NCBI GenBank assembly: GCA_950295325.1
Contig: OX485808.1
Location: 26,804,527 to 26,868,526 of the forward strand
Direction: 5' to 3'
Length of the DNA stretch: 64,000 nucleotides
Source: Polytrichum commune
Lineage: Eukaryota > Streptophyta > Polytrichopsida > Polytrichales > Polytrichaceae
Below are positions 1 through 12,479 of the stretch, piece after piece (the first letter of the stretch is position 1; every line of letters starts with the position of its first letter). The notes below the pieces were generated by a model. It saw nothing but the letters and a program-made list of their open reading frames with translations, was not told the DNA's origin and searched no databases. The position numbers were made by a program, and so were the translations under genes.

Positions 1-249
1 AAACTAACCCTTATCCTTCAAAGTTCTCAAAAACTCGTGGTTTGACAATTCATAATGTTTGAGGAGGGTTCAGGTGGTGTCAGAACCCCCACTTGTGATA
101 AATTCAGGGGAGGTGTTTTACTTTGACCAAAAAACGGCTACATAAAAATGAATTTCATGGCAAACTTTTGAAGGGACCTAAACTTTTGAAGGGCAAGCTT
201 GCAGCCATACTGAGCTTTACAAAAACAATTAATGCAATTTTTTACAAAC

Positions 250-3200
250 CTTGGAAGGTCATCAGTTGGTAGACGCAACTCATCGGTTTCTTCAAAAGGT
301 TTGAAAACCAAGTCTAGACTTTCTTGTGTCACATCTAGTGTAGATCTTGGGCTCCACTGCAGGTCATGAAAAATCAATAGCTGTCAGAGACGTTGTGAAT
401 TGGTCGGGGAGGATGTTTAATTTGCTGTCTATTCATGTGCAAAGTACACTTGCAAATTCTTCTTCAAATCTGCTTGAAAGTCATTTTGTGAATTCAACAA
501 GCATTGATACAAGTGATTGGAATTTGGCTTACTGACCTTGGGAGCATTGTCTTTCTCCACCACAATAGACCTGATACCCTGCAGATTTACTGCCAGCAAT
601 AAGTTCTAAAGGAAAACCAGGCTTCCAACAAGCAAGTAATTCCTAATGCTATTCTTGTAGTCTAAGAACTCCTAGAACTTTCGAAAATTTTAACCTGACC
701 CAGGAACAAGGAAAAGATGGAAGAGTATATGACACCTAAGCATGCTAAGCACAATGAGCTTAAAATCCTAAAAAACAATTTCCAACCCAGTCAGCTAGCG
801 TCCGCTAATTGGGACAAAAGTAAGTGTAGTGTGCCACATTTATGATATAAGATTAATGAAAAAAATTGCTATCCTAAACAGCTCATGTAAATTGCACTTA
901 CATTGAGACCACATAGTATACATTACTGCGATGCAACTAAGAAGAACTTCATTGCCATAGCCTTTCATAACAAGTTTCCAGGACGACACAAGTGTCTTGA
1001 ACTTGCATCAAAGTCAACATGATGGCAAAGTTGTTAGAGAATGTATGAGGTGCATTAAGCACAAAGAAGCCACAATTTTGAGGTTAAGTACCTCGTAGAA
1101 ATCATCTGTCACAGTGCCTCTGAGTGCATTGATTGTGAGTCGGTACTCTCGCTGGAGGCAGGCAGATCGGGGCAACTCGCGGGCCGTTCGAATCTGAAAA
1201 AATAAAGTCTCAATCAGAGGAAGTTACTAATCATAGAATGAACTACCATGAGGTTGTAAGATGCAGGAAGTCCAGCTCAATGATAGTGATTCTCTGCATA
1301 ATTTTGACTGAATGGAAAGAAAATAAAATGTTGAGACTCATCCTGCAAAGTTCTAGAAGGTGTTTCAAAGGCTCATACCGATCTGAATGTCACCCTTAAT
1401 CCTGTTGGAGATGATCTCTTCAAAATTTTCAGAATGTCCTTCACCCACGGTTCCTGAGTTTCCTGGAGCTCTTCTTCCTGTGAAAGCAAACTCGTCAATA
1501 TTGTTCAAATCTGTCCTCACACACATAGGTGCTTGTAGCCTGTAGAAGGCAAAATTTCAAAGCAGATGTTTCAAACAGGCTTGATATTTCAAGAGATAGT
1601 CGATCAACAGGCACTAATCTGGGAATTACAAAACAACTGCTATTACCAAGTACAGATGGAATTCATGGAAGGTGAAAGGAAGTGTGAACACTTACAAGAG
1701 CGGACAGTATCTCCTCAATGCTTTCCTTTGAGAATATCTTGTCGATAGCAGCTTGTCTACAGGCAAAATTATTGAACATCTTAAAATTGGAGGGCATCAT
1801 TTTGAATGATAAACTTGCCACCAGATGCAGAGATCTTGGTGCCAAGGTCAACAGCAAATTCTCAGCTACCGTTCACCCAAGAACACTGACATCTAGGCTT
1901 GGGGCAGTCACTTAGTATGTTTTGTGATATACACGTGCTTTAAGAGGACACTTATTTGCAGGGCATTATGCAACCAACTCTGATTTGAATGCACCCTTTT
2001 CTTATAAGAAAACCCATATTTTGTCAATTTCATTGACCCTATTGTTCCTTAGATGGTGTGGGAGACAGAGATTTATAATATATTGTGTCTGTTACAAAAC
2101 AAACAAACAAACAAAACAAAACAAGACAAAACAAAAAAAAGACAGAAATTTTGGTAGTATAAGGACATTCACTTGCATCCAGCAACCCCACAATAACATG
2201 TACATATATATATATATAGAATATACACTTCAATGTAGCAGCTGAGGCCACCCTAAATCCACAAAGATCAACCATTTGCAAGCTCACCATGCATGTTGTA
2301 ATCAGATCAGAACCAGATCAGAACCCCTATGCCACTCTACGCAAGCATCAAGTATACCCAACCCTAAGTGAACACCTGAATCAAACATTTGAGCAACCTT
2401 ATCCCACTAGAACATACATTGAGTATTCTGTTTCTACAACTGAATGAATCACATGGTATCTTGGTCATCGATGACTCACTTCTTAAGGATGCTGGTCTCA
2501 GGAAGCGGGACTGGGCTGTGAAACGACTCAATAACCTCCCTGATGGAAGATTCATCACCACTTGGTAACTCACAAAGGTGGTTCTCGAGCTCCGGAAGAC
2601 TCTGCAATACTCAGTGGTAAAAAACTTAGTTTCAATTAAAATGTGTCAATTGAAATTCTCATTCTTTGAGATGAAAATACCAAGCAGCACAGATTTATAG
2701 AATTGAACCTCAAGAGGAACGTAGTGTGTTGCGAGACCGCATGAATACATTTCCGCACCATCCAGCCGGTAACCAGTCAAAGCCAAAAACTCTCCTGTAT
2801 ACCCAAATTTATTACAGTTCTGCAATCAGTCAACCTTTTGCTGAGAAAATAATACTGAGATCACTCCAGGCATCTGGTTTAGGGTTTAGGGTTTCGGGAT
2901 TGAGAAAGTGTTTCAGAATAGCTAGTGAGGTAGATACATGACAAGGATCACCCATTCTATACCTTCTTGAGACATTCTAAACGACATGAATGTAAAGAAG
3001 TATCTTCTTAACAATCTACTCCATGCAATTTCGAGGAAGATATTTGTACCAGAGTTAAGAAATTGATGATCGTTTGTCATCAAGGAACCAAACCTCAAAC
3101 AGCCTACCAAAACCAGAAGATATTTGACAGAGTCAAGACTCAAGCTGGATGGATAAGTACCGAGAGATCCATTGAGTCGAGAGAGCCAGTACGAAGAACC

Positions 3201-5836
3201 ACAATCTGTGTGAAGGCCAAGTGCGGCCTCCGGCATTGAGAACACCTGCTCCATTTCGATGGCCCTGGGTTATAAGTACTACGTGCATGATTGATAAGAG
3301 ATTTAACATCAGTCAAAACTTTTTCGTCTGAACAGACAGGAACTGGCCGTCATCACGGCCATGGCCAGACAACAAGTTGCTATAATCCCAAATCTAAGAG
3401 AAATGCTGCCAACGGTAAACGCCAGAACGAGCCCAAAACACTTCAAAGCAATGAAGCATTCTATGCCACCCCAAACTGGAAGTCTTAACATCAAATCTCA
3501 GTATCGACGGAGATCTAAGTTCTTGTACAAGAAAATAAGTTGCAACTTACAGTTTTCTCTGTGGCGACGCCAAAAGTTCCAGGAACTGACAATCCTGCTC
3601 CACCGCCCATTACAAGGCCGTGCCAAAGTGCTACCTGCAGAAAATTAGCAGGATTATGCATAACAGTTTGTTAAAGGTACCTACTATAACTTTTGGGTGG
3701 GGTGACAAAGAGGTGGAACTTGAAATCTTTGACCACAACCACAGAATAGTTGCAATTCTTATAACAACATGCCATTGGGGATTTTGCTAGTAGGGATTCT
3801 TCTTCGAATACGTCACCAATGAATGCCATCACAGTGTCTGTCAATTTACAGGATTACATCAGAATTTCTCTAATTAACCTTCTCCGCAAACACTCCCCCT
3901 CGTACACATGTTGTCATTAAGTGTAAGTTCCTACTACGAACATCTGACAACAGTTTCAGGGAGCCTGTGAAGGTGAAGGTAGAGAGGAGAGCTTACAAGG
4001 GGCTTTTTGTACGTTGCAATATGATAGTCGAACCAGTACTTGGAATAGACGATCTCTGTCCATGATTCATCTGTAACAAAAGCAGGTGGTGTTTTGGTTA
4101 AGCACAAAAAATTTCTTCCGGTTAATTTGTCTCAAGTAAAGAGAGACAAGCTTAATGCGGTGATTTAAGAGGGGCTTGTTGTTCCCTTTCGGCGTTGAAA
4201 GAGACTGCATTTGTGGGATTTCAGAATTGGAGCTAGGACACAGATCTATTTGTACCTGACTTGCCCTTATTGTAGAACATTTTGAGGTCCCCACCTGCGC
4301 AAAACACTCGGCCTGCTCCCTGTGCAGGTTGTAACAATCTCTTGATGTGAGATCGACAAGAAAGAAGGAAAATTTGACTACTGCTAGGGAGAAACATAGG
4401 TAAATTTTAGAGCCCCTGGACTAAATTGCATCTCTAAACAAGTTGTAAAACTTCATAAAGATACATAATATCCATGCATTCATCAGGTATGGTGTGCTCA
4501 TTTCACCACCTTCAGGATGATGAAATGCACGCTGTCATCATCTTCCCATCGCTCATAACAATCGATCAGTTTTTGTAGCTGCAATCAACACCAAAGAAGG
4601 TTGAACATGAGATTAATGAAAACGAGTGACTCAACACATCACACAAAGCGTGCCTGCAAGAATTATGATGATGAAATATGTCAAACACCTATTACACAAC
4701 ATCAGTTGATCGAGATTGATTAGTTACCATTGTTAAGTTGATGCAGTTCAACACTCGCGGTCTGTTGAGGGTTACCACCCTTCCCACGCCCTTGTCTTCC
4801 ACAAGAACCTGTTTACATCATCACACACCGGAGATGAGCTTGGCTTTAGTTCAATGATTCCACAAAGTTGGTCCAGCCCATCTCCAATGGCCCACAACAC
4901 ATTCAGGGATGGACACTGTTGTAGAAAATTAGAACTATGCTCGAGTATTCTGAGGGTTACAATTTCCTCTCATCAAGGTGACGGCCATCATGAAGTATGC
5001 CCTTCAAGCACACCTCTTCTTTCTGCCCATCAGGAGATACTGAAGATGACGTGGCGAAGAATTGGCACCATACAAACCACTGGATCGGATAGTGAGCAAT
5101 TTTCAGCTCCAGCTGTTAGTATGGTGTCTCTATTTTGAGCTGCAAATCGAATTTGATCTTTCGTCTCAAGAACAACTGTAAACATGGTGATTCTGTGGAG
5201 GTCTCCTTTACTTTCCCACGGAGTTTGTTGTGGAGAGAGACTGGTGTAGAGCATGAGGAGTCAGAAATTTGTCGTTGACATGATATTTACCATCTACTTG
5301 TTCGGAAATTAGTTATCAGCATGTGTGCGTAACAATATTCAACAGAAATACTGTGTTTCTTCAGACTCCAGGATTGTACGAGGTTGTTGAAACATTGTAC
5401 TCGACGATTTTAGATTTTAGATTTTAGATTCAACAAGAAGATACTAGGGGTTGCAGAAGTCAACAGAGAGTATTCAACCTCTTTTTCCACTGGAAGCGGC
5501 GTGGAGAAAGGCTGGTCCGAAGCATGAGCATACAGAGATTTCAGCTTAGTTATGGTTTCTTCCATCGACTGAATATTAGTTCCATTAACATGTGCTGTAG
5601 AAATCAATAGTAATACTGTGTTTCTTCAGACTCCAGAATTGTATGAGGTTAATGTCCAATGAAGTTTTGAAACAGTGCACTTGCAGGTACTCAAAAAAAC
5701 TCTGGAATCTTTTAGTTCTTATATTGAACAAGAATCTACTTGGAGGGGTTGAAGGAGTCTACAGGAAGTATTGCACCTCTTCTGCTACTGGAAGTGGCGC
5801 CTGAGTGACACCCTGGTCCGAATTTGCGTTCACCAT
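250..5836 (-). CDS. CHY1: 3-hydroxyisobutyryl-CoA hydrolase-like protein (CHY1 type), 3' end off the window
   Basis: Crotonase-fold thioesterase; the family hydrolyses 3-hydroxyisobutyryl-CoA in valine breakdown, and plant CHY1 acts in peroxisomes. Fourteen phase-consistent exons on the minus strand, in gene order: 5836-5777, 4808-4728, 4578-4510, 4319-4256, 4070-3997, 3634-3551, 3245-3161, 2794-2709, 2601-2480, 1756-1696, 1477-1379, 1193-1092, 578-537, 356-250. The protein starts MVNANSDQ and soon reaches QVLVEDKG-like sequence, as CHY1 does, without a long transit peptide. Motifs seen: GRVFCAGGDLK (CoA/oxyanion region), HGLVMGGGAGLS (oxyanion loop), MPEAALGLHTDCG (the Glu and Asp match the family's catalytic pair), LTGYRLDGAEM and KWSPRSTLDVT near the C-terminus. 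About 390 residues are visible. Exon 14 ends in a good donor (AG/GTTTGT) after residues LPTDDLP, so the final exon, which carries the peroxisomal tail in CHY1, is probably beyond position 1. Reading through instead gives a 38-residue tail to a stop at 138. Confidence 0.9.
2879..2895 (+). repeat. Short interstitial telomere-like motif
   Basis: Two and a half units of TTTAGGG, the plant telomere repeat, lie in an intron of the CHY1-like gene, followed by a diverged TTTCGGG. This is too short to imply a former chromosome end. It supports a plant origin only weakly, because the AAACCCTA box is also a common plant promoter element. Confidence 0.55.
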
Positions 5837-5840
5837 GGTT
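5190..5840 (-). repeat. Three tandem copies around coding exon 1 of the CHY1-like gene
   Basis: A segment of roughly 270-310 bp occurs three times, near 5200-5260, 5365-5530 and 5628-5840. Shared landmarks are 'cagactccag.attgta.gaggtt', a TTTTAGAT-rich stretch and an exon-like block reading (S)DQ...PLPV..E followed by a GT donor. The copy at 5777-5836 supplies the chosen start exon. The copy ending at 5472 keeps an in-phase donor (AAAGAG/GTTGAA) and would give a different 43-residue N-terminus starting MISTAHVNG (ATG at 5607). The third copy has lost the alignment after SLSPQQTP. Confidence 0.75.
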
Positions 5841-6002
5841 ATACAAAAATGCTTGAAACTCCTCTTGTGGGTTGCAACAAGAACCTGCAATCAAAATAAC
5901 CAAAACTGCATCAATCTCTACCGTATACTATGTGGTGAAAAAGACAAGGTTAGTTAGAATATTTCATCAGCAGTGGCTTCACAAAAACACTTGAGCAGAA
6001 AC

Positions 6003-6911
6003 AAGAATTTGAGGAGCTAGCTAGCTTGACAGCGGCACCTCACTCCGTGACAAGATCTGCAATGCTATTTCTGTGAGCAAGATAGGCACTCAATTTTAGC
6101 ACATGTGGAAAATGATTACAACATGCCAAACCACGCCCCTCTTGATTTACCAATTAATAGCTGTACTACTACACATGAACCCGGCAATTTGCAATGCTCA
6201 AGGCTCTTCAGAAATTTGTGGGCTTCAGAGACTATCTGAACTCCCTGCTCCTGATTTAGCTCAGGACATTGATATTCCCTGGTGATGATATGCAAACCAA
6301 TATCGCAGACAAGAGTGTGAAGATACAAAATGAATATGCTATCCCTTCAATACGCTATGCGGTGCAAGAGAGGCGCCAAGAGATTCTCTGACACCAATCT
6401 ACGAACTCGTATAAACTTATCGAACGTTAACTCCTCGTGAGAGAGTCTAAGGCTGGTTAGGACATCTGAATGGCATTTCAAAAAGCCAAAAGCTGAAACA
6501 AAAAATGTGAGGACTGAGCTAGCTAGCTTGACAGCATTACCTCACCTCCGTGACAGAGATCGGCAATGCTATTCCTGTGAGCAGAACAGGCACTCAAGTT
6601 CAGCACACGTGGACGATAATCACAAATATGCAACCCGACTCCTCCCCGCCTCAAAAGCTTTCCCGATAAATAGCTCCACCACAACTACTGACCAGCTCGG
6701 AAATCTGCAATGGCGGCAGCTCTCAACGCTCCGTCCTGAAATTTGTGCCGCACCTGCACAATGTGGAATCAGAAATGGCAATGTGGCATTGCTACCACTT
6801 TGTACTCAAATTTAACAGACTTTCCAAGCTAACTTCAACTGCCTGCCACCGATTCAGCTCAACTAGAATTGATGCACATCTCTGTTGATGATCTGCACAC
6901 TTATTACTTCG
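6003..6911. repeat. Tandem duplication of about 0.3-0.4 kb upstream of the CHY1-like gene
   Basis: Positions 6013-6330 and about 6519-6911 align with an offset near 507 bp. Both contain 'gagctagctagcttgacagc', 'ctcc.tgacagagatc.gcaatgctatt.ctgtgag', a 'ggcactcaa.ttcagcaca.gtgga' block and later 'gaaatttgtg'. They may hold untranslated first exons or promoter of the minus-strand gene. No conserved reading frame unites the two copies, so I call this a repeat and not a gene. Confidence 0.7.
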
Positions 6912-8933
6912 GGCCGGTTTACACTGTGGACCAGTAAAAGTCGTCTCACGGCCATGTACGATGTAAGAGCGCTCATTGATTGCTCAACTTGTCCCGGGAC
7001 CACTTTAATTTACATGAAGGAAAAAATGGCAAAGTGACCATGGAGGTCGAGGTTTCCAATATACATATTTCAAGGCTTATAATGCACTGATATGGTCCAA
7101 CAGGTTTTGTATTGAGAAAGGCAAGAGAGGTGGTCTGATAGGAAAAGGCAAGGATCCATGACAGATAAATGACGTTTTAAGAATTTTTTACTGAATTTTT
7201 TTTGTGGGGGGTTGTGCGTGATATGGCGGCTTTCCTTCATTACATAATAACATTATAATTCCAAAAACCAATGTAACCTATATAATTCAAAAAAAACCAG
7301 TAAAATGACTAAATCCCAAAAAGTTAAAAAAATATGAAATAAAATAAAATCAATAAAATGCTAAATGAATAATAAAACGGTATAATAGCTTAACAAATGA
7401 AATACTAAATTAAATTATAACAGTATAACGTTAAATTAAATTAAATTAGGATAATATTAAATGATAGTAAATTAATATAACATTAAATAACATAAATATA
7501 GTAAAAATACATATTACAATGAATAGTAAAACATGAAATGAACTAAAATTTGTATATAAAGTTGTTGTATTCAGTTGGCTCTTATTTATCTTCTGAACCT
7601 ATTGTGGCATTGTGTAGTAGTACGTAATTTTTGTTTGGCAACAATTGAGGGATATATTGCAAATGAAGAATCACAGGGAAAGTGGTCACAGAGTTCACAA
7701 CGGATAGAAGATATGAGAACTCCAATTATTAGAAGTAACAAACGTTCATTTCAAAAATGTTGCATAATTTTAATCTGTTATTTTTTTCTTCTAGTATGTT
7801 TTATTATCCGCTAATATTTAATTTTTTGGAAGGTTAACAAATGAAAAATCATTATAAAGCAACATCAACAACAAAATATGGTCTTAACAATAAAAGAAAA
7901 CGAGTAACAAACAAAAAACTAAAAAAGCCGAAAAAAAAAATATTATTGAGGTCGTTGAATACAAAATAAAATAAATGAATTTTTAGATACATCACCTCAT
8001 TGTTATTTTTAAAATATATATATAAAACAATTATCAAAACCGCAAAAATATAATGTAAATATCTTTATCATAAGTGATTTTCTAAAACAACAATGATTTC
8101 TTTCAAAAAATAATAAATTTATTATTAAAGATACGTTCAATAATGTTGAACACGAATCTATGTGGACGTATATGGAATGTGTAATGAGGTTGTATAAGGT
8201 CTTGGCCTTAGCCAAGATCAAGATTCGTCTTCCCCTTAAACAATCTCGTGCGAGCTTATAATGTTTTGAACCCTCATCGGTTCCAACAACAATTCTACCG
8301 GCCCAATCGGTAAACCACTAATTTTTTTATACTTGTTTCGTTCAAAATAATTTCTAGAATGTATATTATGTAATTACACTGTGAACACTATATTCACAGA
8401 AAAATATTGTATTTACATATTAATATTTTTTTATTAGATCATATAATTTTTGTAGACCAAATCTTATGTTATGTTTCATGTATATTTTAAAATTCCGTTA
8501 TTGTCATTTGCAGGTATAAACACTTGGATTAAATTGTAAATTCTTTTGGTAATTGCAATTAAATATTTTAATCGTTCATTATTGTCTTGTAAGAAAAATA
8601 GAAAAACATTATGAAATAATGCAAGTCTGACAAGATAACAAATGGAAATTAGATTAGAGTGGGCAAAATTGAATGAAAGACAAGAACATGCCATAGCCAC
8701 TAAGTCTGGGAAGGTTAGGAGCCTCGAGGTTCAACTTCGTTCATATTTTATTAAAAAATACAATGATGGATTTAACCCAACAGGTTAATAGTTTGAGATC
8801 TCTTAGTGAGGTATAAGCAACAGTGATAGAGTCCTCAAAAAAAAATTGAGGGCATAATTTAGGTTGTAGAAAGTGTTTGTCCACCCTACAAGAATATTTT
8901 TAGAAATTATGAGCTACATAGGGATATTTTTTT

Positions 8934-9937
8934 GTGGTCTATAGTCTGATACCATCCCAAGTCTTAGAACCCTCTGAGTTTGAGAGTCTCTGGGAGGAAG
9001 TCACCAATGACGGTCATAAGTATATTTTAACAAAAATGTTAGCAAGAGGCGAGTTTAGTTTGAGCGATCTGTTTAAAGGGTTTTATACTATCACCGACCT
9101 AGGGGTTCACGTCTTTTTATACTACAGCCAATTAGAGTTATTCCTAAGTATGAAAAGGCGATTAGTCTCGAAGACAGAAGCAATTGATCACAACAGGCAT
9201 GTAGATCTTGAACAGTGGAATCACGCAGTCAACACCGCAATGGCAATTTGTCCACCTCATCTGATCCAGCCGTGGCAAGTGGAGGTGGAGAGGTTAAAGG
9301 CAAACTTGGCTAATGACAATTATTTGCAGTCAGTAATGGATGCAGCCTCGGAAAGACTGGTCATAGCCAAGCATTTGGATATTGGGCCAGGGCAATACGA
9401 GCTCAAGTTCGATCAGATTAGCGATAGGCTGACAAGCAGTTTGCAGATGATCGCACAGTCAAATGGACGAATGCAGGTTCATCTGCAGAATCAAGTGACA
9501 TTTTTTGTACCACTTGCCAGTTCGGTGTAAAGGGCATTACACGCCCACGACGACCACCTCTATCGCCCTTAGTACACAAATATCTGGGCAATTACTCTGC
9601 TCTTTTTAATTTTAACATTGAAGAGCTAATACCAAGTTGGAAGGCCTTCGAGTGGATTTTTAAAGATGTAGGTTTGTTAAGGCAAATCAGCACTCGACTC
9701 GAGGAGGCTCACAATGTTGTGTATAGGAGAATTTGTCATGGGTGGAGTCCGACACTTTTTGTCACCGTCACCAACGATCCGAGGTTTTGCGATTGCCCAA
9801 GGAGATGCAAATGGCCACCTCAAGCCCTCATCGATAATAAGAAGTATAATTGGCTGACCATTCCGGATAATTTTGTGACGCCTCAAGAATGCTATGAGTT
9901 TTACATGCAAACTTCTTACGAGCATCGCGAGCATTAG
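8934..9937 (+). pseudogene. Unrecognised protein-coding region, one frameshift, inside the 7.6-kb element
   Basis: Two open frames adjoin. The first (8934-9530) encodes about 198 residues with segments such as ESLWEEVTNDGHKYILTKML and HVDLEQWNHAVNTAMAICPP. The second runs without stops in frame +2 from about 9485 to 9937 and contains CTTCQFGVKGITRPRRPPL, EELIPSWKAFEWIFKDVGLL, a CDCPRRCKWPP cysteine cluster and YNWLTIPDNFVTPQECYEFY. A one-base change in the T6 run at 9501-9506 would join them into about 335 residues. There is no good ATG: the first frame begins at a GTG after a TAG, next to a T7 run (8927-8933), so a second frameshift or an upstream exon is possible. A short charged reading frame at about 8643-8790 (EWAKLNERQEHA) may be an earlier exon. 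The composition looks like real protein, but I cannot assign a family. Confidence 0.5.
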
Positions 9938-10700
9938 GACCCGGTCTCGTGCAATAAATGGTTTAAAATGTAAATATAGTGTGAAATGGTTTTAGAGTAA
10001 GGTTTAAAGCAAATAAAAATATAACTTAGAAAAATAAAAGTATGGAGAAAAGGAAAGGGGAAGATAAGAGGAATGAAGGGGGAAGAGAAAGAGCCGTGGT
10101 TATAATAACGAAACTTGGAGTCTATGCGTCTTTTCTCATGCTCAAGGGGTAGGTGGCGCCAACTGGTAGTTACATGCCTAGTTTTCACCAGCAGTGCCGA
10201 GTCACGTGGCCATTCGTCCGCTCATACAAGTCCAAAGGGTTTTGAGCACAAACCAGTGTTATGGCGCTTGAAGCACTTTATCAGTTGGGCTTCTACGGCT
10301 TGGCGTTTATTAGAGCATGTTAAAGGAACTTATATCCTCATCCATTGCTTATACATTATTCATTTTATATTTATTTGACTGGATTTTGATTGGAAGAAAA
10401 AATCACATATTTTGGAAAAACTTCAAAATGACGCATTTTTACTATAAAATATTTATGTTATAAGAAAAAAGACCATTTTAGAGCTTCACCAATTTTATGT
10501 AATTATTTTGATTTTTTTTATAACATGTCGAATTGGAGAATTTTTTTTTAATCTCAAGATGAAGAACTTCAACCAGAGCTTGAGCTAGATTTTTTCTATC
10601 TAAACTGCTCATTCGTACTTTTCTATCATTTAGTCATGCACCACTACATGAGCGTTCACAAGAAAAAGTTGGGCCTTCTCGGCCGTTAAAGCAACATCGT

Positions 10701-10973
10701 GTGGAGCAACGGTGGCACGGAAACCTTCAACAAGATGCTCGTGCATTGGTGATTTTGTTGCAGGTTAGGTATGTTGAACTTGGCATTCGAGATGTGACGT
10801 TTGAAGGAATTTTTGAAGGCTTAAATGATGATCAATATTCTTGTTGTCTTAGACATGTCAAAGGAAATCGTGACCATCAACGTTGGCTAGAAGGTCCAGT
10901 TAATCCTTTCACTAAGGTTGATCGTGTAGACTACGTTGCACTTATTCTTCGACGCATCCTCAAGTTCTTATAG
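10701..10973 (+). CDS. Unrecognised short ORF inside the 7.6-kb element
   Basis: The frame is open from 10584 to a TAG at 10971-10973, with no ATG; it probably begins at a splice acceptor upstream. It encodes residues such as HGNLQQDARALVILLQVRYV and FEGIFEGLNDDQYSCCLRHV, ending RRILKFL. It has no signal peptide or membrane segment. It lies 760 bp downstream of the frameshifted ORF on the same strand, so both could be exons of one element gene. No family was recognised, and it may be non-functional. Confidence 0.35.
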   Translation: MEQRWHGNLQQDARALVILLQVRYVELGIRDVTFEGIFEGLNDDQYSCCLRHVKGNRDHQRWLEGPVNPFTKVDRVDYVALILRRILKFL

Positions 10974-12479
10974 TTGCAGTTAAATACCTCTTCGAGATAT
11001 TTTCAACCTCTTTTAGACATATATTTGATGTTATACGTTTAGTTTTTAATGTTTTCAAACTTCATCTTGTGTGTTTGAAGTTTGGTAAATGAAAGGTAAA
11101 AATAATTTACCATTTTGGTTTACTTTTGATGCCTTATAGCTAAGATAAGGGATATATAAGGCTGAAGTAAGCTAATGGGGGTTAGCCAATGACTAGTAGA
11201 AGTCCATGTGACATAGATTTGGGCTAGTGTTGAATTTGGGGGGAGGCTAAGGGGTCAGGCCCCCTCTTTCGTCAAAGGGGATTGAATTTTGAGGTATATA
11301 GTGTGTGGAGAGCGAGAGCTCAATTTGTATTGCGATTTTTTCTATAAAATTTTGGGAGTTTGTACATCATGTCGGTGTGGTTCCGAAATGATATAGCACG
11401 CTCTATCTAGACTTTGCATGTGATTTCTATGAGTGTTAGAGTCGAACGGTGTTTGTTGTGAAGAAAATTAGAAGACCGAGACTTTAAAAGCTTGTAAAAC
11501 CTTATTTATAGTGTTTTTGTTTATAAAATTTGAGCAAATAAAGTATTATTGTATGAACTTTCTATAAAGCTTTATAATTCATAATTTAGAGTGTTGAAAA
11601 GAAAGTTATGGTTTTCAAGGTGAAAGGCTGTTGAGCTGCCGACCAGATTCAAGAGTGAAAATATGTACCAACTTCAACAGAGCATAAAAAACGTTTTGTA
11701 TAGATTCTGAAGATGAATTTTGGAGAGAACCTATGTGATATTGTTAGCTTTCCAGAAAGCTATGATTTGGCGTTGACAAAGCTTATGTGAAGTTAAAGCG
11801 CCCTGTGAAGTAAGGGAGGTGCAACTGATACAAAATTTGGAAGTATGACCTTTGACAAGCTATGGACCTTGGACAATACCTTACTAACCTTTGATTTATC
11901 TTATAATTTGTTAATCACTTTGATAGCTTTCTAAAATACTAAGGCACTCTTTATTTGAAGTATTTATGCTAATTTGGTGGTTATTTAAAGTTTGACTATA
12001 ATTTTAGAGAGAGATCCAAGATTTTTGAGATATGTACAAGACTTATACGAGTTTGTATACATGATGTATTCAAGGATGAATATTTCTTACATTATCTTTG
12101 TCTTCTATGTCTTAAGCCAAAACTAATTGCAGCCAAAATTCCAGTATTTTTCCAAAGCAAAGATTTTTCTACCCGATACCGGTATGCTTTCGAGCAGCTA
12201 TTTTTTGATGCAAGAGGTATGAGTCTGCTTATAATGTGAACCTGCTGAGTAGAACTAACCGCGAGGCAATGTTTTTGACAAAAATAAATTACAATTCAGT
12301 GCGATAGTATAGATACTTAGAGGTGATGTGCGCGACTTACTTCATTATTGGCCCACACCATAGTCTGGTGAATGAGTTTGGAGCAACCAGGTATGGAGTA
12401 ATTAGCTGAGCCTTGAAGAACCAAAGGCTGATACACAACATTGTGGTGCCACAAGAGGAGGTACGTAATGACGCCAGAC

